From: Sanderia malayensis
Lineage: Eukaryota > Cnidaria > Scyphozoa > Semaeostomeae > Pelagiidae
Assembly: GCA_013076295.1 (NCBI GenBank)
Contig: RQOL01000677.1
Coordinates: forward strand, 1-64,000
Reading direction: 5' to 3'
DNA length: 64,000 nt
Shown here: positions 39,089 to 52,600 of the stretch, piece after piece
How the letters are laid out: every line of letters starts with the position of its first letter
How positions within the stretch are numbered: position 1 is the stretch's first letter
Notes under the pieces: model-generated
What the model was told of the DNA's origin: nothing
Seen by the model: only the letters and a program-made list of their open reading frames with translations
Databases searched by the model: none
Translations under genes and position numbers: made by a program

Positions 39089-41999
39089 AGAGAATCTCAA
39101 TAAAGCATACACGAATTCTCATATCCACATTTCCTACAGCTGGTGTCACGGGCGTTAAATTTGAAACGAAGAAAACGAGCTTCAAAGGAACAATTATATT
39201 GAGGAAAACCGACTTTATCTGAGAAAAAACCATTTTATCTGAAAAAAGTGGGAAGTGACCAAAACTGGGAAGTCGTCATAAGTGGGAAGTGGAAAGCAAA
39301 AAAAAAGTGAGAAGTCAGCCGAAGTCGGAAATCATCATACAAAAATTGTACTTTCCACGAAATTTGATGCAGATTGAACGAATTTGAAAAACTGCACCTT
39401 GCCCCGTCTTACGCCGTTTTATGCCCTCAAAACATGAAAATTTCAAAAACCAGTTTCATATTCAAATTCAGCACACCATCTTTGCACTTTCCACAAAATT
39501 TGATGAGAGCTGAAAGAGTTTGAAAAATTGCATCAAAATGGGAAATCATCACAAGTGAGAAGTGGGAAGTCAGGAAAATGTGGGAAGTCAGGAAAAGTGC
39601 GAAGACATCAAAAGTGTAAAGTGGGAAGTCAAGAAAATTTTGGCAGTCAGCAAAAGTGGGAAGTCATCATACCAAATTTGTACTTTCCACAAAATTTGAT
39701 GGCAATTGAAAGAGTTTGAAAAATGGCATCCAAGGTGGGCAGTCATTAAAAGTGGGAAGGGGGAAGTCAGGAAAAAGTGGGAAGTCATGAAAATTGGGAA
39801 ATCATGAAAAGTGTAAAGTGGGAAGTCAAGAAAAATTGGGAAGTCAGCGAAAGTGGGAAGTCATCAAACAAAATTTGTACTTTCCACAAAATTTGATGGA
39901 AATTGAGAGAATTTGAAAAACGGCCTCAAAAGTGGAAAGTCATGAAAGGTGGGAAGTCATAATACCAAAAGTGTATTTTTGTTTTTTTACTGTTTATACT
40001 ATATGTACTATTATATATTTCCAAATTGAACGAGTTTGAGAACGTGCATATTTCTAAAAGTGGGAAGTCACCAAAAGTGGGAGGTCGTCAAAAGAGGGAA
40101 GTGGGATATGAAGAAAAAGTGGGAAGTTATCAAAAGTGGGAAATCATCATACCAAAATTGTACTTTCCACCACTTTTGATGCATATTGAAAAGGTTTGAA
40201 AAATGGCATCAAAAGTGGGAAGTCATCAAAGGTTGGAAGTGGGAAGACAGGAAAAAGTTGGAAGTTACCAAAAGTGGGAGGTCGTCAAAGGTTCGAAGTG
40301 AAATATCAAGAAAAAATGGAAAGTTATGAAAAGTGGGAAGTCACCGAAGGTGGAAAGTGTGAAGTTACCAAAAGTGGGTTTATCTGATTATCGTGACATT
40401 CGAATAGCATAGATAAGGCAAGCGGACAACACAGAGTATAAAGTGAATCTCAATAAAGCATAAATAGATTTCTCATATCCACTCATCCTACAGCTAGTGT
40501 CACGGGCGATAAATTTGAAAAGAAGCCAACGAGCTTCAAAGGGATACTTATATTGAGGAAACCCGACCTTTATCTGAGAAAAGTGGGAAGTCACCAAAAG
40601 TGGGAAGTCGTCAAAAGTGGGAAGTGGAAAGTCAAAAAAAATTGAGAAGTCAGCAGAAGTGGGAAATCATCATACCAAAGTTGTACTTTCCACAAAATTT
40701 GATGTCAATTCAAAGAGTTTGAAAAATGGCATCAAAGGTGGGCAATCATTAAAGTGTGGGATGTGGGAAGTCAGGAAAAAGTGGGAAGTCATGAAAATTG
40801 GGAAGTCATGAAAAGTATAAAGTGGGAAGTCAGGTAAAGTGGGAAGTCATCAAAAGTGGGAAGTCGTCATAAGTGGAAAGTGGAATGTCAAAAAAAAGTG
40901 AGAAGTCAGCCGAAGTCGGAAATCATCATATAAAAATGGTACTTTCCACCAAATTTGATGCAGATTGAACGAGTTTGAAAAACTGCACCTTGCCCCGTTT
41001 TACGCAGTTTTATGCCCTCAAAACATTAAAATTTCTAAAACCAGTTTCATATTCAGATTCAACACACCATCTTTGCACTTTCCACAAAATTTGATGAGAG
41101 CTGAAAGAGTTTGAAAACTTGCATCAAAAATGGGAAATCATCACAAGTGAGAATTGGGAAGTCAGGAAAATGTGGGAAGTCATGAAAAGTGGGAAGACAT
41201 CAAAAGTGTAAAGTGGGAAGTCAAGAAAAATTTGGCTGTCAGCAAAAGTGGGAAGTCATCATACCAAATTTGTACTTTCCACATTTTGATGGCAATTGAA
41301 AGAGTTTGAAAAATTGCATCAAAGGTGGGCAGTCATTAAAAGTGGGAAGTGGGAAGTCAGGAAAAAGTGGGAAGTCATGAAAATTGGGAAATCATGAAAA
41401 ATGTAAAGTGGGAAGTCAAGAAAAATTTGGCAGGCAGCAAAAGTGGGAAGTCATCATACCAAATTTGTACTTTCCACAAAATTTGATGGCAATTGAAAGA
41501 GTTTGAAAAATGGCATCAAAGGTGGGCAGTCATTAAAAGTGGGAAGTGGGAAGTCAAGAAAAAGTGGGAAGTCATGAAAATTGGGAAATCATGAAAAATG
41601 TAAAGTGGGAAGTCAAGAAAAATTGGGAAGTCAGCGAAAGTGGGAAGTCATCAATCTAAATTTGTACTTTCCACAAAATTTGATGGAAATTGAGAGAATT
41701 TGAAAAACGGCCTCAAAATTGGGAAGTCATGAAAAGTGGCAGGTCGTCAAAAGTGGGAAGTGGGATATCAAGAAAAAGTGGAAAGTTAAGAAAAGTGGGA
41801 AGTCACCGAAGGTGGAAAGTGGGAAATTACCAAAAGTGGGTTATCTGATTATCGTGTCATTCGAACCCCGTAGATAAGGCAAGCGGACAACACAGAGTAT
41901 GAACAGAATCTCAATAAAGCATACACGAATTTTCATATCCACATTTCCTACAGCTAGTGTCACGGGCGCTAAATTTAAAAGAAGAAAACGAGCTTAAAA

Positions 42000-44905
42000 G
42001 GAATAATTATATAGAGGAAAACCGACTTTGTCAGAGAAAAACCCATTTTATCTGAAAAGAAAGTGGGAAGTGACCAAAACTCGGAAGTCGTCAAAAGTGG
42101 GAAGTGGAAAGTCAAACAAAATTGAGAAGTCATCAAAAATGGGAAGTCATCATACCAAAATTGTACTTTCCACAAAATTTGATGGAAAATGAAGGAGTTT
42201 GAAAAATGGCATCAAAAGTGGGAAGTCATCAAAGGTGCGAAGTGGGAAGACAGGAAAAAGTTGGAAGTTACCAAAAGTGGGAGGTCTTCAAAGGTTCGAA
42301 GTGAAATATCAAGAAAAAATGGAAAGTTATGAAAAGTGGGAAGTCACCGAAGGTGGAAAGTGTGAAGTTACCAAAAGTGGGTTTATCTGATTATCGTGAC
42401 ATTCGAATAGCATAGATAAGGCAAGCGGACAACACAGAGTATAAAGTGAATCTCAATAAAGCATAAATAGATTTCTCATATCCACTCATACCAGAGCTAG
42501 TGTCACGGGCGATAAATTTGAAAAGAAGCCAACGAGCTTCAAAGGGATAATTATATTGAGGAAACCCGACCTTTATCTGAGAAAAGTGGGAAGTCACCAA
42601 AAGTGGGAAATCGTCAAAAGTGGGAAGTGGAAAGTCAAAAAAATTGAGAAGTCAGCAGAAGTGGGAAATCATCATACCAAGGTTGTACTTTCCACAAAAT
42701 TTGATGGCAATTGAAAGAGTTTGAAAAATGGCATCAAAGGTGGGTAGTCATTAAAAGTGAGAAGTGGGAAGTCAGGAAAAAGTGGGAAGTCATGAAAATT
42801 GGGAAATCATGAAAAATGTAAAGTGGGAAGTCAAGAAAAATTTGGCAGTCAGCAAAAGTGGGAAGTCATCATACCAAATTTGTACTTTCCACAAAATTTG
42901 ATGGCAATTGAAAGAGTTTGCAAAATGGCATCAAAGGTGGGAGTCATTAAAAGTGGGAAGTGGGAAGTGGGAAGTCAGGAAAAAGTGGGAAGTCATGAAA
43001 ATTGGGAAATCATGAAAAATGTAAAGTGGGAAGTCAAGAAAAATTGGGAAGTCAGCGAAAGTGGGAAGTCATCAATCTAAATTTGTACTTTCCACAAAAT
43101 TTGATGGAAATTGAGAGAATTTGAAAAACGGCCTCAAAATTGGGAAGTCATGAAAAGTGGCAGGTCGTCAAAAGTGGGAAGTGGGATATCAAGAAAAAGT
43201 GGAAAGTTAAGAAAAGTGGGAAGTCACCGAAGGTGGAAAGTGGGAAATTACCAAAAGTGGGTTATCTGATTATCGTGACATTCGAACCCCGTAGATAAGG
43301 CAAGCGGACAACACAGAGTATGAAGAGAATCTCAATAAAGCATACACGAATTCTCATATCCACATTTCCTACAGCTAGTGTCACGGGCGCTAAATTTAAA
43401 AGAAGAAAACGAGTTTAAAAGGAATAATTATATAGAGGAAAACCGACTTTGTCAGAGAAAAACCCACTTTATCTGAAAAAAAAAGTGGGAAATGACCAAA
43501 ACTCGGAAGTCGTCAAAAGTGGGAAGTGGAAAGTCAAACAAAATTGAGAAGTCATCAAAAATGGGAAGGCATCATACCAAATTTGTACTTTCCACAAAAT
43601 TTGATGGAAAATGAAGGAGTTTGAAAAATGGCATCAAAAGTGGGAAGTCATCAAAGGTGCGAAGTGGGAAGACAGGAAAAAGTTGGAAGTTACCAAAAGT
43701 GGGAGGTCTTCAAAGGTTCGAAGTGAAATATCAAGAAAAAATGGAAAGTTATGAAAAGTGGGAAGTCACCGAAGGTGGAAAGTGTGAAGTTACCAAAAGT
43801 GGGTTTATCTGATTATCGTGACATTCGAATAGCATAGATAAGGCAAGCGGACAACACAGAGTATAAAGTGAATCTCAATAAAGCATAAATAGATTTCTCA
43901 TATCCACTCATACCAGAGCTAGTGTCACGGGCGATAAATTTGAAAAGAAGCCAACGAGCTTCAAAGGGATAATTATATTGAGGAAACCCGACCTTTATCT
44001 GAGAAAAGTGGGAAGTCACCAAAAGTGGGAAATCGTCAAAAGTGGGAAGTGGAAAGTCAAAAAAAATTGAGAAGTCAGCAGAAGTGGGAAATCATCATAC
44101 CAAGGTTGTACTTTCCACAAAATTTGATGGCAATTGAAAGAGTTTGAAAAATGGCATCAAAGGTGGGTAGTCATTAAAAGTGAGAAGTGGGAAGTCAGGA
44201 AAAAGTGGGAAGTCATGAAAATTGGGAAATCATGAAAAATGTAAAGTGGGAAGTCAAGAAAAATTTGGCAGTCAGCAAAAGTGGGAAGTCATCATACCAA
44301 ATTTGTACTTTCCACAAAATTTGATGGCAATTGAAAGAGTTTGCAAAATGGCATCAAAGGTGGGAGTCATTAAAAGTGGGAAGTGGGAAGTGGGAAGTCA
44401 GGAAAAAGTGGGAAGTCATGAAAATTGGGAAATCATGAAAAATGTAAAGTGGGAAGTCAAGAAAAATTGGGAAGTCAGCGAAAGTGGGAAGTCATCAATC
44501 TAAATTTGTACTTTCCACAAAATTTGATGGAAATTGAGAGAATTTGAAAAACGGCCTCAAAATTGGGAAGTCATGAAAAGTGGCAGGTCGTCAAAAGTGG
44601 GAAGTGGGATATCAAGAAAAAGTGGAAAGTTAAGAAAAGTGGGAAGTCACCGAAGGTGGAAAGTGGGAAATTACCAAAAGTGGGTTATCTGATTATCGTG
44701 ACATTCGAACCCCGTAGATAAGGCAAGCGGACAACACAGAGTATGAAGAGAATCTCAATAAAGCATACACGAATTCTCATATCCACATTTCCTACAGCTA
44801 GTGTCACGGGCGCTAAATTTAAAAGAAGAAAACGAGTTTAAAAGGAATAATTATATAGAGGAAAACCGACTTTGTCAGAGAAAAACCCACTTTATCTGAA
44901 AAAAA
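42000..44905. repeat. 1.42-kb higher-order tandem unit
   Basis: Landmarks recur at 42199, 43621 and 45044 and at 42799 and 44222, giving a period of 1422-1423 bp. Two units are almost identical. The third diverges after about 45100. A related step of the same size occurs in copy B (54918 to about 56340). Confidence 0.82.
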
Positions 44906-47900
44906 AAGTGGGAAATGACCAAAACTCGGAAGTCGTCAAAAGTGGGAAGTGGAAAGTCAAACAAAATTGAGAAGTCATCAAAAATGGGAAGTCATCATAC
45001 CAAATTTGTTCTTTCCACAAAATTTGATGGAAAATGAAGGAGTTTGAAAAATGGCATCAAAAGTGGGAAGTCATCAAAGGTGCGAAGTGGGAAGACAGGA
45101 AAAAGTGGGAAGTCACCGAATGTAGGAGGTCGTCAAAAGTGGGAAGTGGAAAGTCAAGTAAAAGTGGGAAGTGAGCAGAAGTGGGAAATCATCATACCAA
45201 AATTGTACTTTCCACCAAATTTGATGCAAATTGAACGAGCTTGATAAACTGCACATTGCCCCCTTGTAGGCCATTTTATGACCTCAATACAAAAAAATTT
45301 CAAAAACCAGTTTCATATTCTAATTCAGCACACCATCTTTGCACTTTCCACAAAATTTGATGAGAGCTGAAAGAGTTTGAAAACTTGCATCAAAAATGGG
45401 AAATCATCACAAGTGAGAAGTGGGAAGTCAGGAAAATGTGGGAAGTCATGAAAAGTGGGAGGACATCAAAAGTGTAAAGTGGGAAGTCAAGAAAAATTTG
45501 GCTGTCAGCAAAAGTGGGAAGTCATCATACCAAATTTGTACTTTCCACAAAATTTGATGGCAATTGAAAGAGTTTGAAAAATGGCATCAAAGGTGGGCAG
45601 TCATTAAAAGTGGGAAGTGGGAAGTCAGGAAAAAGTGGGAAGTCATGAAAATTGGAAATCATGAAAAATGTAAAGTGGGAAGTCAAGAAAAATTTGGCAG
45701 TCAGCAAAAGTGGGAAGTCATCATACCAAATTTGTACTTTCCACAAAATTTGATGGCAATTGAAAGAGTTTGAAAAATGGCATCAAAGGTGGGAGTCATT
45801 AAAAGTGGGAAGTGGGAAGTCAGTAAAAAGTGGGAAGTCATGAAAATTGGGAAATCATGAAAAATGTAAAGTGGGAAGTCAAGAAAAATTGGGAAGTCAG
45901 CTAAAGTGGGAAGTCATCAATCTAAATTTGTACTTTCCACAAAATTTGATGGAAATTGAGAGAATTTGAAAAACTGCCTCAAAATTGGGAAGTCATGAAA
46001 AGTGGCAGGTCGTCAAAAGTGGGAAGTGGGATATCAAGAAAAAGTGGAAAGTTAAGAAAAGTGGGAAGTCACCGAAGGTGGAAAGTGGGAAATTACCAAA
46101 AGTGGGTTATCTGATTATCGTGGCATTCAAACCCCGTAGATAAGGCAAGCGGTCAACACAGAGTATGAAGAGAATCTCACTAAAGCATACACGAATTCTC
46201 ATATCCACATTTCCTACAGCTAGTGTCACGGGCGCTAAATTTAAAAGAAGAAAACGAGTTTAAAAGGAATAATTATATAGAGGAAAACCGACTTTGTCAG
46301 AGAAAAACCCACTTTATCTGAAAAAAAAGTGGGAAATGACCAAAACTCGGAAGTCGTCAAAAGTGGGAAGTGGAAAGTCAAACAAAATTGAGAAGTCATC
46401 AAAAATGGGAAGGCATCATACCAAATTTGTACTTTCCACAAAATTTGATGGAAAATGCAGGAGTTTGAAAAATGGCATCAAAAGTGGGAAGTCATCAAAG
46501 GTGCGAAGTGGGAAGACAGGAAAAAGTGGGAAGTCACCGAATGTAGGAGGTCGTCAAAAGTGGGAAGTGGAAAGTCAAGTAAAAGTGGGAAGTGAGCAGA
46601 AGTGAGAAATCATCATACCAAAATTGTACTTTCCACCAAATTTGATGCAAATGGAACGAGCTTGATAAACTGCACATTGCCCCCTTTTAGGCCGTTTTAT
46701 GACCTCAATACAAAAAAATTTCAAAAACCAGTTTCATATTCTAATTCAGCACACCATAGTTGTACTTTCCACAAAATTTGATGCAAATTGAAGGAATTGG
46801 CAAAATTTCATCAAAAGTGGGAAGTGGAAAGTCAGGAAAAAGTGGGAAGTCACCAAAAGTGGGAAGTCATCAAAGTGAAAAGTGGGAAGTCAAGAAACAT
46901 TGGGAATTCAGCAAAAGTGGGATGTCATCATACCATATTTGTACTTTCCACAAATTTTGATGCAAATTGGGAGAGTTTGAAAAATTGCATCAAAAGCGAG
47001 AAGTCATCAAAAGTGGGAAGTCATCATACCAAATTTGTACTTCACACAAAAATTGATACAAATTGAAAGAATTTGAAAAAGGGCCTCAAAAGTGGAAGTC
47101 ATCAAAAGTGGGAAATGAGAAGTCAGGAAAAAGTGGGAACTCATCAAAAGTGGGAAGTCATCATAACAAAATTGTATTTTTGTATTTGTACTGTTCGTAC
47201 TATATGTACTATTGTATTTTTCCAAATTGAACGAGTTTGAAAACTTGCATATTTCTAAAAGTGGGAAGTCACCAAAAGTGGGTGGTCGTCAAAAGAGGGA
47301 AGTGGGATATCAAGAAAAACTGGCAAGTTACCAAAAGTGGGTTTATCTGATTATCGTGACATTCGAATCCCACAAATAAGGAAAGCGGACAACACAGAGT
47401 ATGAAGAGAATCTCTATAAAGGATACACGAATTCTCATATCCACTCTTCCTACAGCTAGAGTCACGGGCGTTAAATTTGAAAAAAAGAAAACGAGCTTCA
47501 AAGGAATAACTAAATTGAGGAGAACAGACTTTATCTGAGAGAAACTCACTTTATCTGACAAAAAGTGGGAAGTCACCAAAAAAGGGAAGTCGTCAATAGT
47601 GGGAAGTGAAATGTCAAGAAAAAGTGGGAAGTGAGCAGAAGTGGGAAATCATCATACAAAACTGTACTTTAAACCAAATTTGATACAAATTGAAGGAGTT
47701 TGAAAAAATGCATCAAAAATGAGAAGCTATCAAAAGTGGGAAATCATCATACCAAAATTGTATTTTCCACCAAATTGGATGCAAATTCAACGAGTTTGAA
47801 AAATTGCATAATGCCCCCTTCTACGCCGTTTTATGCCCTCAAAGCATGCAAATTTCAAAAACCAGTGTCATATTCAAATTCACCACACCATATTTGTATT

Positions 47901-49651
47901 TTCCACAAAATTGGTGCAAATTAAAAGAGATTGAAAACTTGCATTAAAAATTGGAAGTCATCAAAATGGGAAGTGCGAAGAGAGGTAAAGTGGGAAGTCA
48001 TCAAAAGTGGGGGGAAGTCATCAAAAGTCGAATCTGGGAAGTGAAGAAAAAGTGGGAAGTCAGCACAGGTGGGAAGTCATTATACCAAAATTGTATTTTG
48101 TATTTGTACTGTTTGTACTATATTTACTATCCTATATTTCGAAATTCAAGGAGATGGAAAATTTGAATATCACTAAAAGTGGGAAGTCACCAAAAGTAGG
48201 AGGCCGTCAAAAATGGAAAGTGGGATATCAAGAAAAAGTGGAAAGTTATGAAAAGTGGGAAGTAACCGAAAGTGGAAGATGGGAAATTAACAAAAGTGGG
48301 TTTATCTGATTATCGTGACATTCGAACCCCATAGATAAGGCAAGCGGTCAACACAGAGTATGAAGAGAATCTCCATAAAGCATACACGAAATCTCATATC
48401 CACTCTTCCTACAGCTAGTGTCACGAGCGCTAAATTTAAAAGAAGAAAACGAGCTTAAAAGGAATAATTATATAGAGGAAAACCGACTTTGTCAGAGAAA
48501 AACCCACTTTATCTGAAAAAAAAAAGTGGGAAGTGACCAAAACTCGGAAGTCGTCAAAAGTAGGAAGTGGAAAGTCAAGAAAAATTTGGCAGTCAGCAAA
48601 AGTGGGAAGTCATCATACCAAATTTGTACTTTCCACAAAATTTTATGGCAATTGAAAGAGTTTGCAAAATGGCATCAAAGGTGGGCAGTCATTAAAAATG
48701 GGAAGTGGGAAGTCAGGAAAAAGTGGGAAGTCATGAAAATTGGGAAATCATGAAAAATGTAAAGTGGGAAGTCAAGAAAAATTGGGAAGTCAGCGAAAGT
48801 GGGAAGTCATCAATCTAAATTTGTACTTTCCACAAAATTTGATGGAAATTGAGAGAATTTGAAAAACGGCCTCAAAATTGGGAAGTCATGAAAAGTGGCA
48901 GGTCGTCAAAAGTGGGAAGTGGGATATCAAGAAAAAGTGGAAAGTTAAGAAAAGTGGGAAGTCACCGAAGGTGGAAAGTGGGAAATTACCAAAAGTGGGT
49001 TATCTGATTATCGTGACATTCGAACCCCGTAGATAAGGCAAGCGGACAACACAGAGTATGAAGAGAATCTCAATAAAGCATACACGAATTCTCATATCCA
49101 CATTTCCTACAGCTAGTGTCACGGGCGCTAAATTTAAAAGAAGAAAACGAGTTTAAAAGGAATAATTATATAGAGGAAAACCGACTTTGTCAGAGAAAAA
49201 CCCACTTTATCTGAAAAAAAAGTGGGAAATGACCAAAACTCGGAAGTCGTCAAAAGTGGGAAGTGGAAAGTCAAACAAAATTGAGAAGTCATCAAAAATG
49301 GGAAGGCATCATACCAAATTTGTACTTTCCACAAAATTTGATGGAAAATGAAGGAGTTTGAAAAATGGCATCAAAAGTGGGAAGTCATCAAAGGTGCGAA
49401 GTGGGAAGACAGGAAAAAGTGGGAAGTCACCGAATGTAGGAGGTCGTCAAAAGTGGGAAGTGGAAAGTCAAGTAAAAGTGGGAAGTGAGCAGAAGTGAGA
49501 AATCATCATACCAAAATTGTACTTTCCACCAAATTTGATGCAAATGGAACGAGCTTGATAAACTGCACATTGCCCCCTTTTAGGCCGTTTTATGACCTCA
49601 ATACAAAAAAATTTCAAAAACCAGTTTCATATTCTAATTCAGCACACCATA

Positions 49652-52600
49652 GTTGTATTTTCCACCAAATTTGATGCAAATTCAACGAGTTTGAAAAATT
49701 GCATAATGCCCTCTTTTACGCCGTTTTATGCCCTCAAAGCATGCAAATTTCAAAAACCAGTGTCATATTCAAATTCACCACACCATAGTTGTATTTTCCA
49801 CAAAATTTGGTGCAAATTAAATGAGATTGAAAACTTGCATTAAAAATTGGAAGTCTTCAAATGTGGGAAGTGAGAAGAGAGGTACAGTGGGAAGTCATCA
49901 AAAGTGGGAAGTCATCAAAAGTCGAATCTGGGAAGTGAAGAAAAAGTGGGAAGTCAGCAAAGGTGGGAAGTCATCATACCAAAATTGTATTTTTGTATTT
50001 GTACTGTTTGTACTATATTTACTATCGTTTATTTCGAAATTGAAGGAGATGGAAAATTTGAATATTACTAAAAGTGGGAAGTCACCAAAAGTAGGAGGTC
50101 GTCAAAAGTGGAAAGTGGGATATCAAGAAAATATAGAAAGTTATGAAAAGTGGGAAGTCACCGAAGGTGGAAGATGGGGAATTACCAAAAATGGGTTTAT
50201 CTGATTATCGTGACATTCCAACCCCATAGATAAGGCAAGCGGACAACACAGAGTATGAAGAGAATCTCCATAAAGCTTACATGAACTCTCATATCCACTC
50301 TTCCTACAGCTAGTGTCACGGGCGCTAAATTTAAAAGAAGAAAACGAGCTTAAAAGGAATAATTATATAGAGGAAAACCGACTTTATCTGAGAAAAACCC
50401 ACTTTATCTGAAAAAAAAGTGGGAAGTGAGCAAAACTCGGAAGTCGTCAAAAGTGGGAAGTGGAAAGTCAAACAAAATTGAGAAGTGATCAAAAATGGGA
50501 AGTCATCATACCAAATTTGTACTTTCCACAAAATTTGATGGAAAATGAAAGAGTTTGAAAAATGGCATCAAAAGTGGGAAGTCATCAAAGGTGCGAAGTG
50601 GGAAGACAGGAAAAAGTGGGAAGTCACCGAATTTAGGAGGTCGTCAAAAGTGGGAAGTGGAAAGTCAAGTAAAAGTGGGAAGTGAGCAGACGTGGGAAAT
50701 CATCATACCAAAATTGTACTTTCCACCAAATTTGATGCAAATTGAACGAGCTTGATAAACTGCACATTGCCCCTTTTAGGCTGTTTTATGCCCTTAATAC
50801 AAAAAAATTTCAAAAACCAGTTTCACATTCAAATTCAGCACACCATAGTTGTACTTTCCACAAAATGTGATGCAAATTGAAGGAATTGGCAAAATTTCAT
50901 CAAAAGTGGGAAGTGGGAAGTCAGGAAAAAGTGGGAAGTCACCAAACGTGGGAAGTCATCAAAGTGAAAAGTGGGAAGTCAAGAAACATTGGGAATTCAG
51001 CAAAAGTGGGATATCATCATACCATATTTGTACTTTCCACAAAATTTGATGCAAATTCGGAGAGTTTGAAAAATTGCATCAAAAGTGAGAAGTCATCAAA
51101 AGTGGGAAGTCATCATACCAAATTTGTACTTCACACAAAAATTGATACAAATTGAAAGAATTTGAAAAAGGGCCTCAAAAGTGGAAGTCATCAAAAGTGG
51201 GAAATGGGAAGTCAGGAAAAATGGGAACTCATCAAAAGTGGGAAGTCATCATAACAAAATTGTATTTTTGTATTTGTACTGTTCGTACTATATGTACTAT
51301 TATATTTTTCCAAATTGAACGAGTTTGAAATATTGCATATTACTAAAAGTGGGAAGTTACCAAAAGTGGGAGGTCGTCAAAAGTGGGAGGTGGGATATCA
51401 AGAAAAAGTGGGAAGTTAGTAAAGGTGGGAAGTCATCATACTAAATTTCTACTTTCCACAAAATTTGATGGAAATTGAAAGGGTTTGAAAAATGGCATCA
51501 AAAGTTGGAAGTCTTCAAAAGTGGGACGTGGGAAGTCAGGAAAAAGTGGGAAGTCGTCAAAAGTGGGAAGTCATCATACCAAAATTGTATTTTTGTATTT
51601 GTACTGTTTATACTATATGTACTATTACATATTTCCAAATTGAACGAGTTTGAAAACTTGCATATTTCTAAAAGTGGGAAGTCACCAAAAGTGGGAGGTC
51701 GTCAAAAGAGGGAAGTGGGATATCAAGAAAAACTGGCAAGTTACCAAAAGTGGGTTTATCTGATTATCGTGACATTCGAATCCCACAAATAAGGCAAGCG
51801 GACAACACAGAGTATGAAGAGAATCTCTATAAAGGATACACGAATTCTCATATCCACATTTCCTACAGCTGGTGTCACGGGCGTTAAATTTGAAACGAAG
51901 AAAACGAGCTTCAAAGGAACAATTATATTGAGGAAAACCGACTTTATCTGAGAAAAAACCATTTTATCTGAAAAAAGTGGGAAGTGACCAAAACTGGGAA
52001 GTCGTCATAAATGGGAAGTGGAAAGCAAAAAAAAAGTGAGAAGTCAGCCGAAGTCGGAAATCATCATACAAAAATTGTACTTTCCACGAAATTTGATGCA
52101 GATTGAACGAATTTGAAAAACTGCACCTTGCCCCGTCTTACGCCGTTTTATGCCCTCAAAACATGAAAATTTCAAAAACCAGTTTCATATTCAAATTCAG
52201 CACACCATCTTTGCACTTTCCACAAAATTTGATGAGAGCTGAAAGAGTTTGAAAAATTGCATCAAAATGGGAAATCATCACAAGTGAGAAGTGGGAAGTC
52301 AGGAAAATGTGGGAAGTCAGGAAAAGTGCGAAGACATCAAAAGTGTAAAGTGGGAAGTCAAGAAAATTTTGGCAGTCAGCAAAAGTGGGAAGTCATCATA
52401 CCAAATTTGTACTTTCCACAAAATTTGATGGCAATTGAAAGAGTTTGAAAAATGGCATCCAAGGTGGGCAGTCATTAAAAGTGGGAAGGGGGAAGTCAGG
52501 AAAAAGTGGGAAGTCATGAAAATTGGGAAATCATGAAAAGTGTAAAGTGGGAAGTCAAGAAAAATTGGGAAGTCAGCGAAAGTGGGAAGTCATCAAACAA

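Larger units (their letters stand above)
36475..48000. repeat. Large satellite duplication, copy A
   Basis: Matches 49652-59230. The offset is 13177 bp near 36481-38620, then 12729 near 39528-42000, then about 11270 near 46760-48000. Copy B lacks about 450 bp (near 38690-39135) and one 1.42-kb unit. Long stretches look identical, so the duplication is recent or an assembly product. Confidence 0.8.
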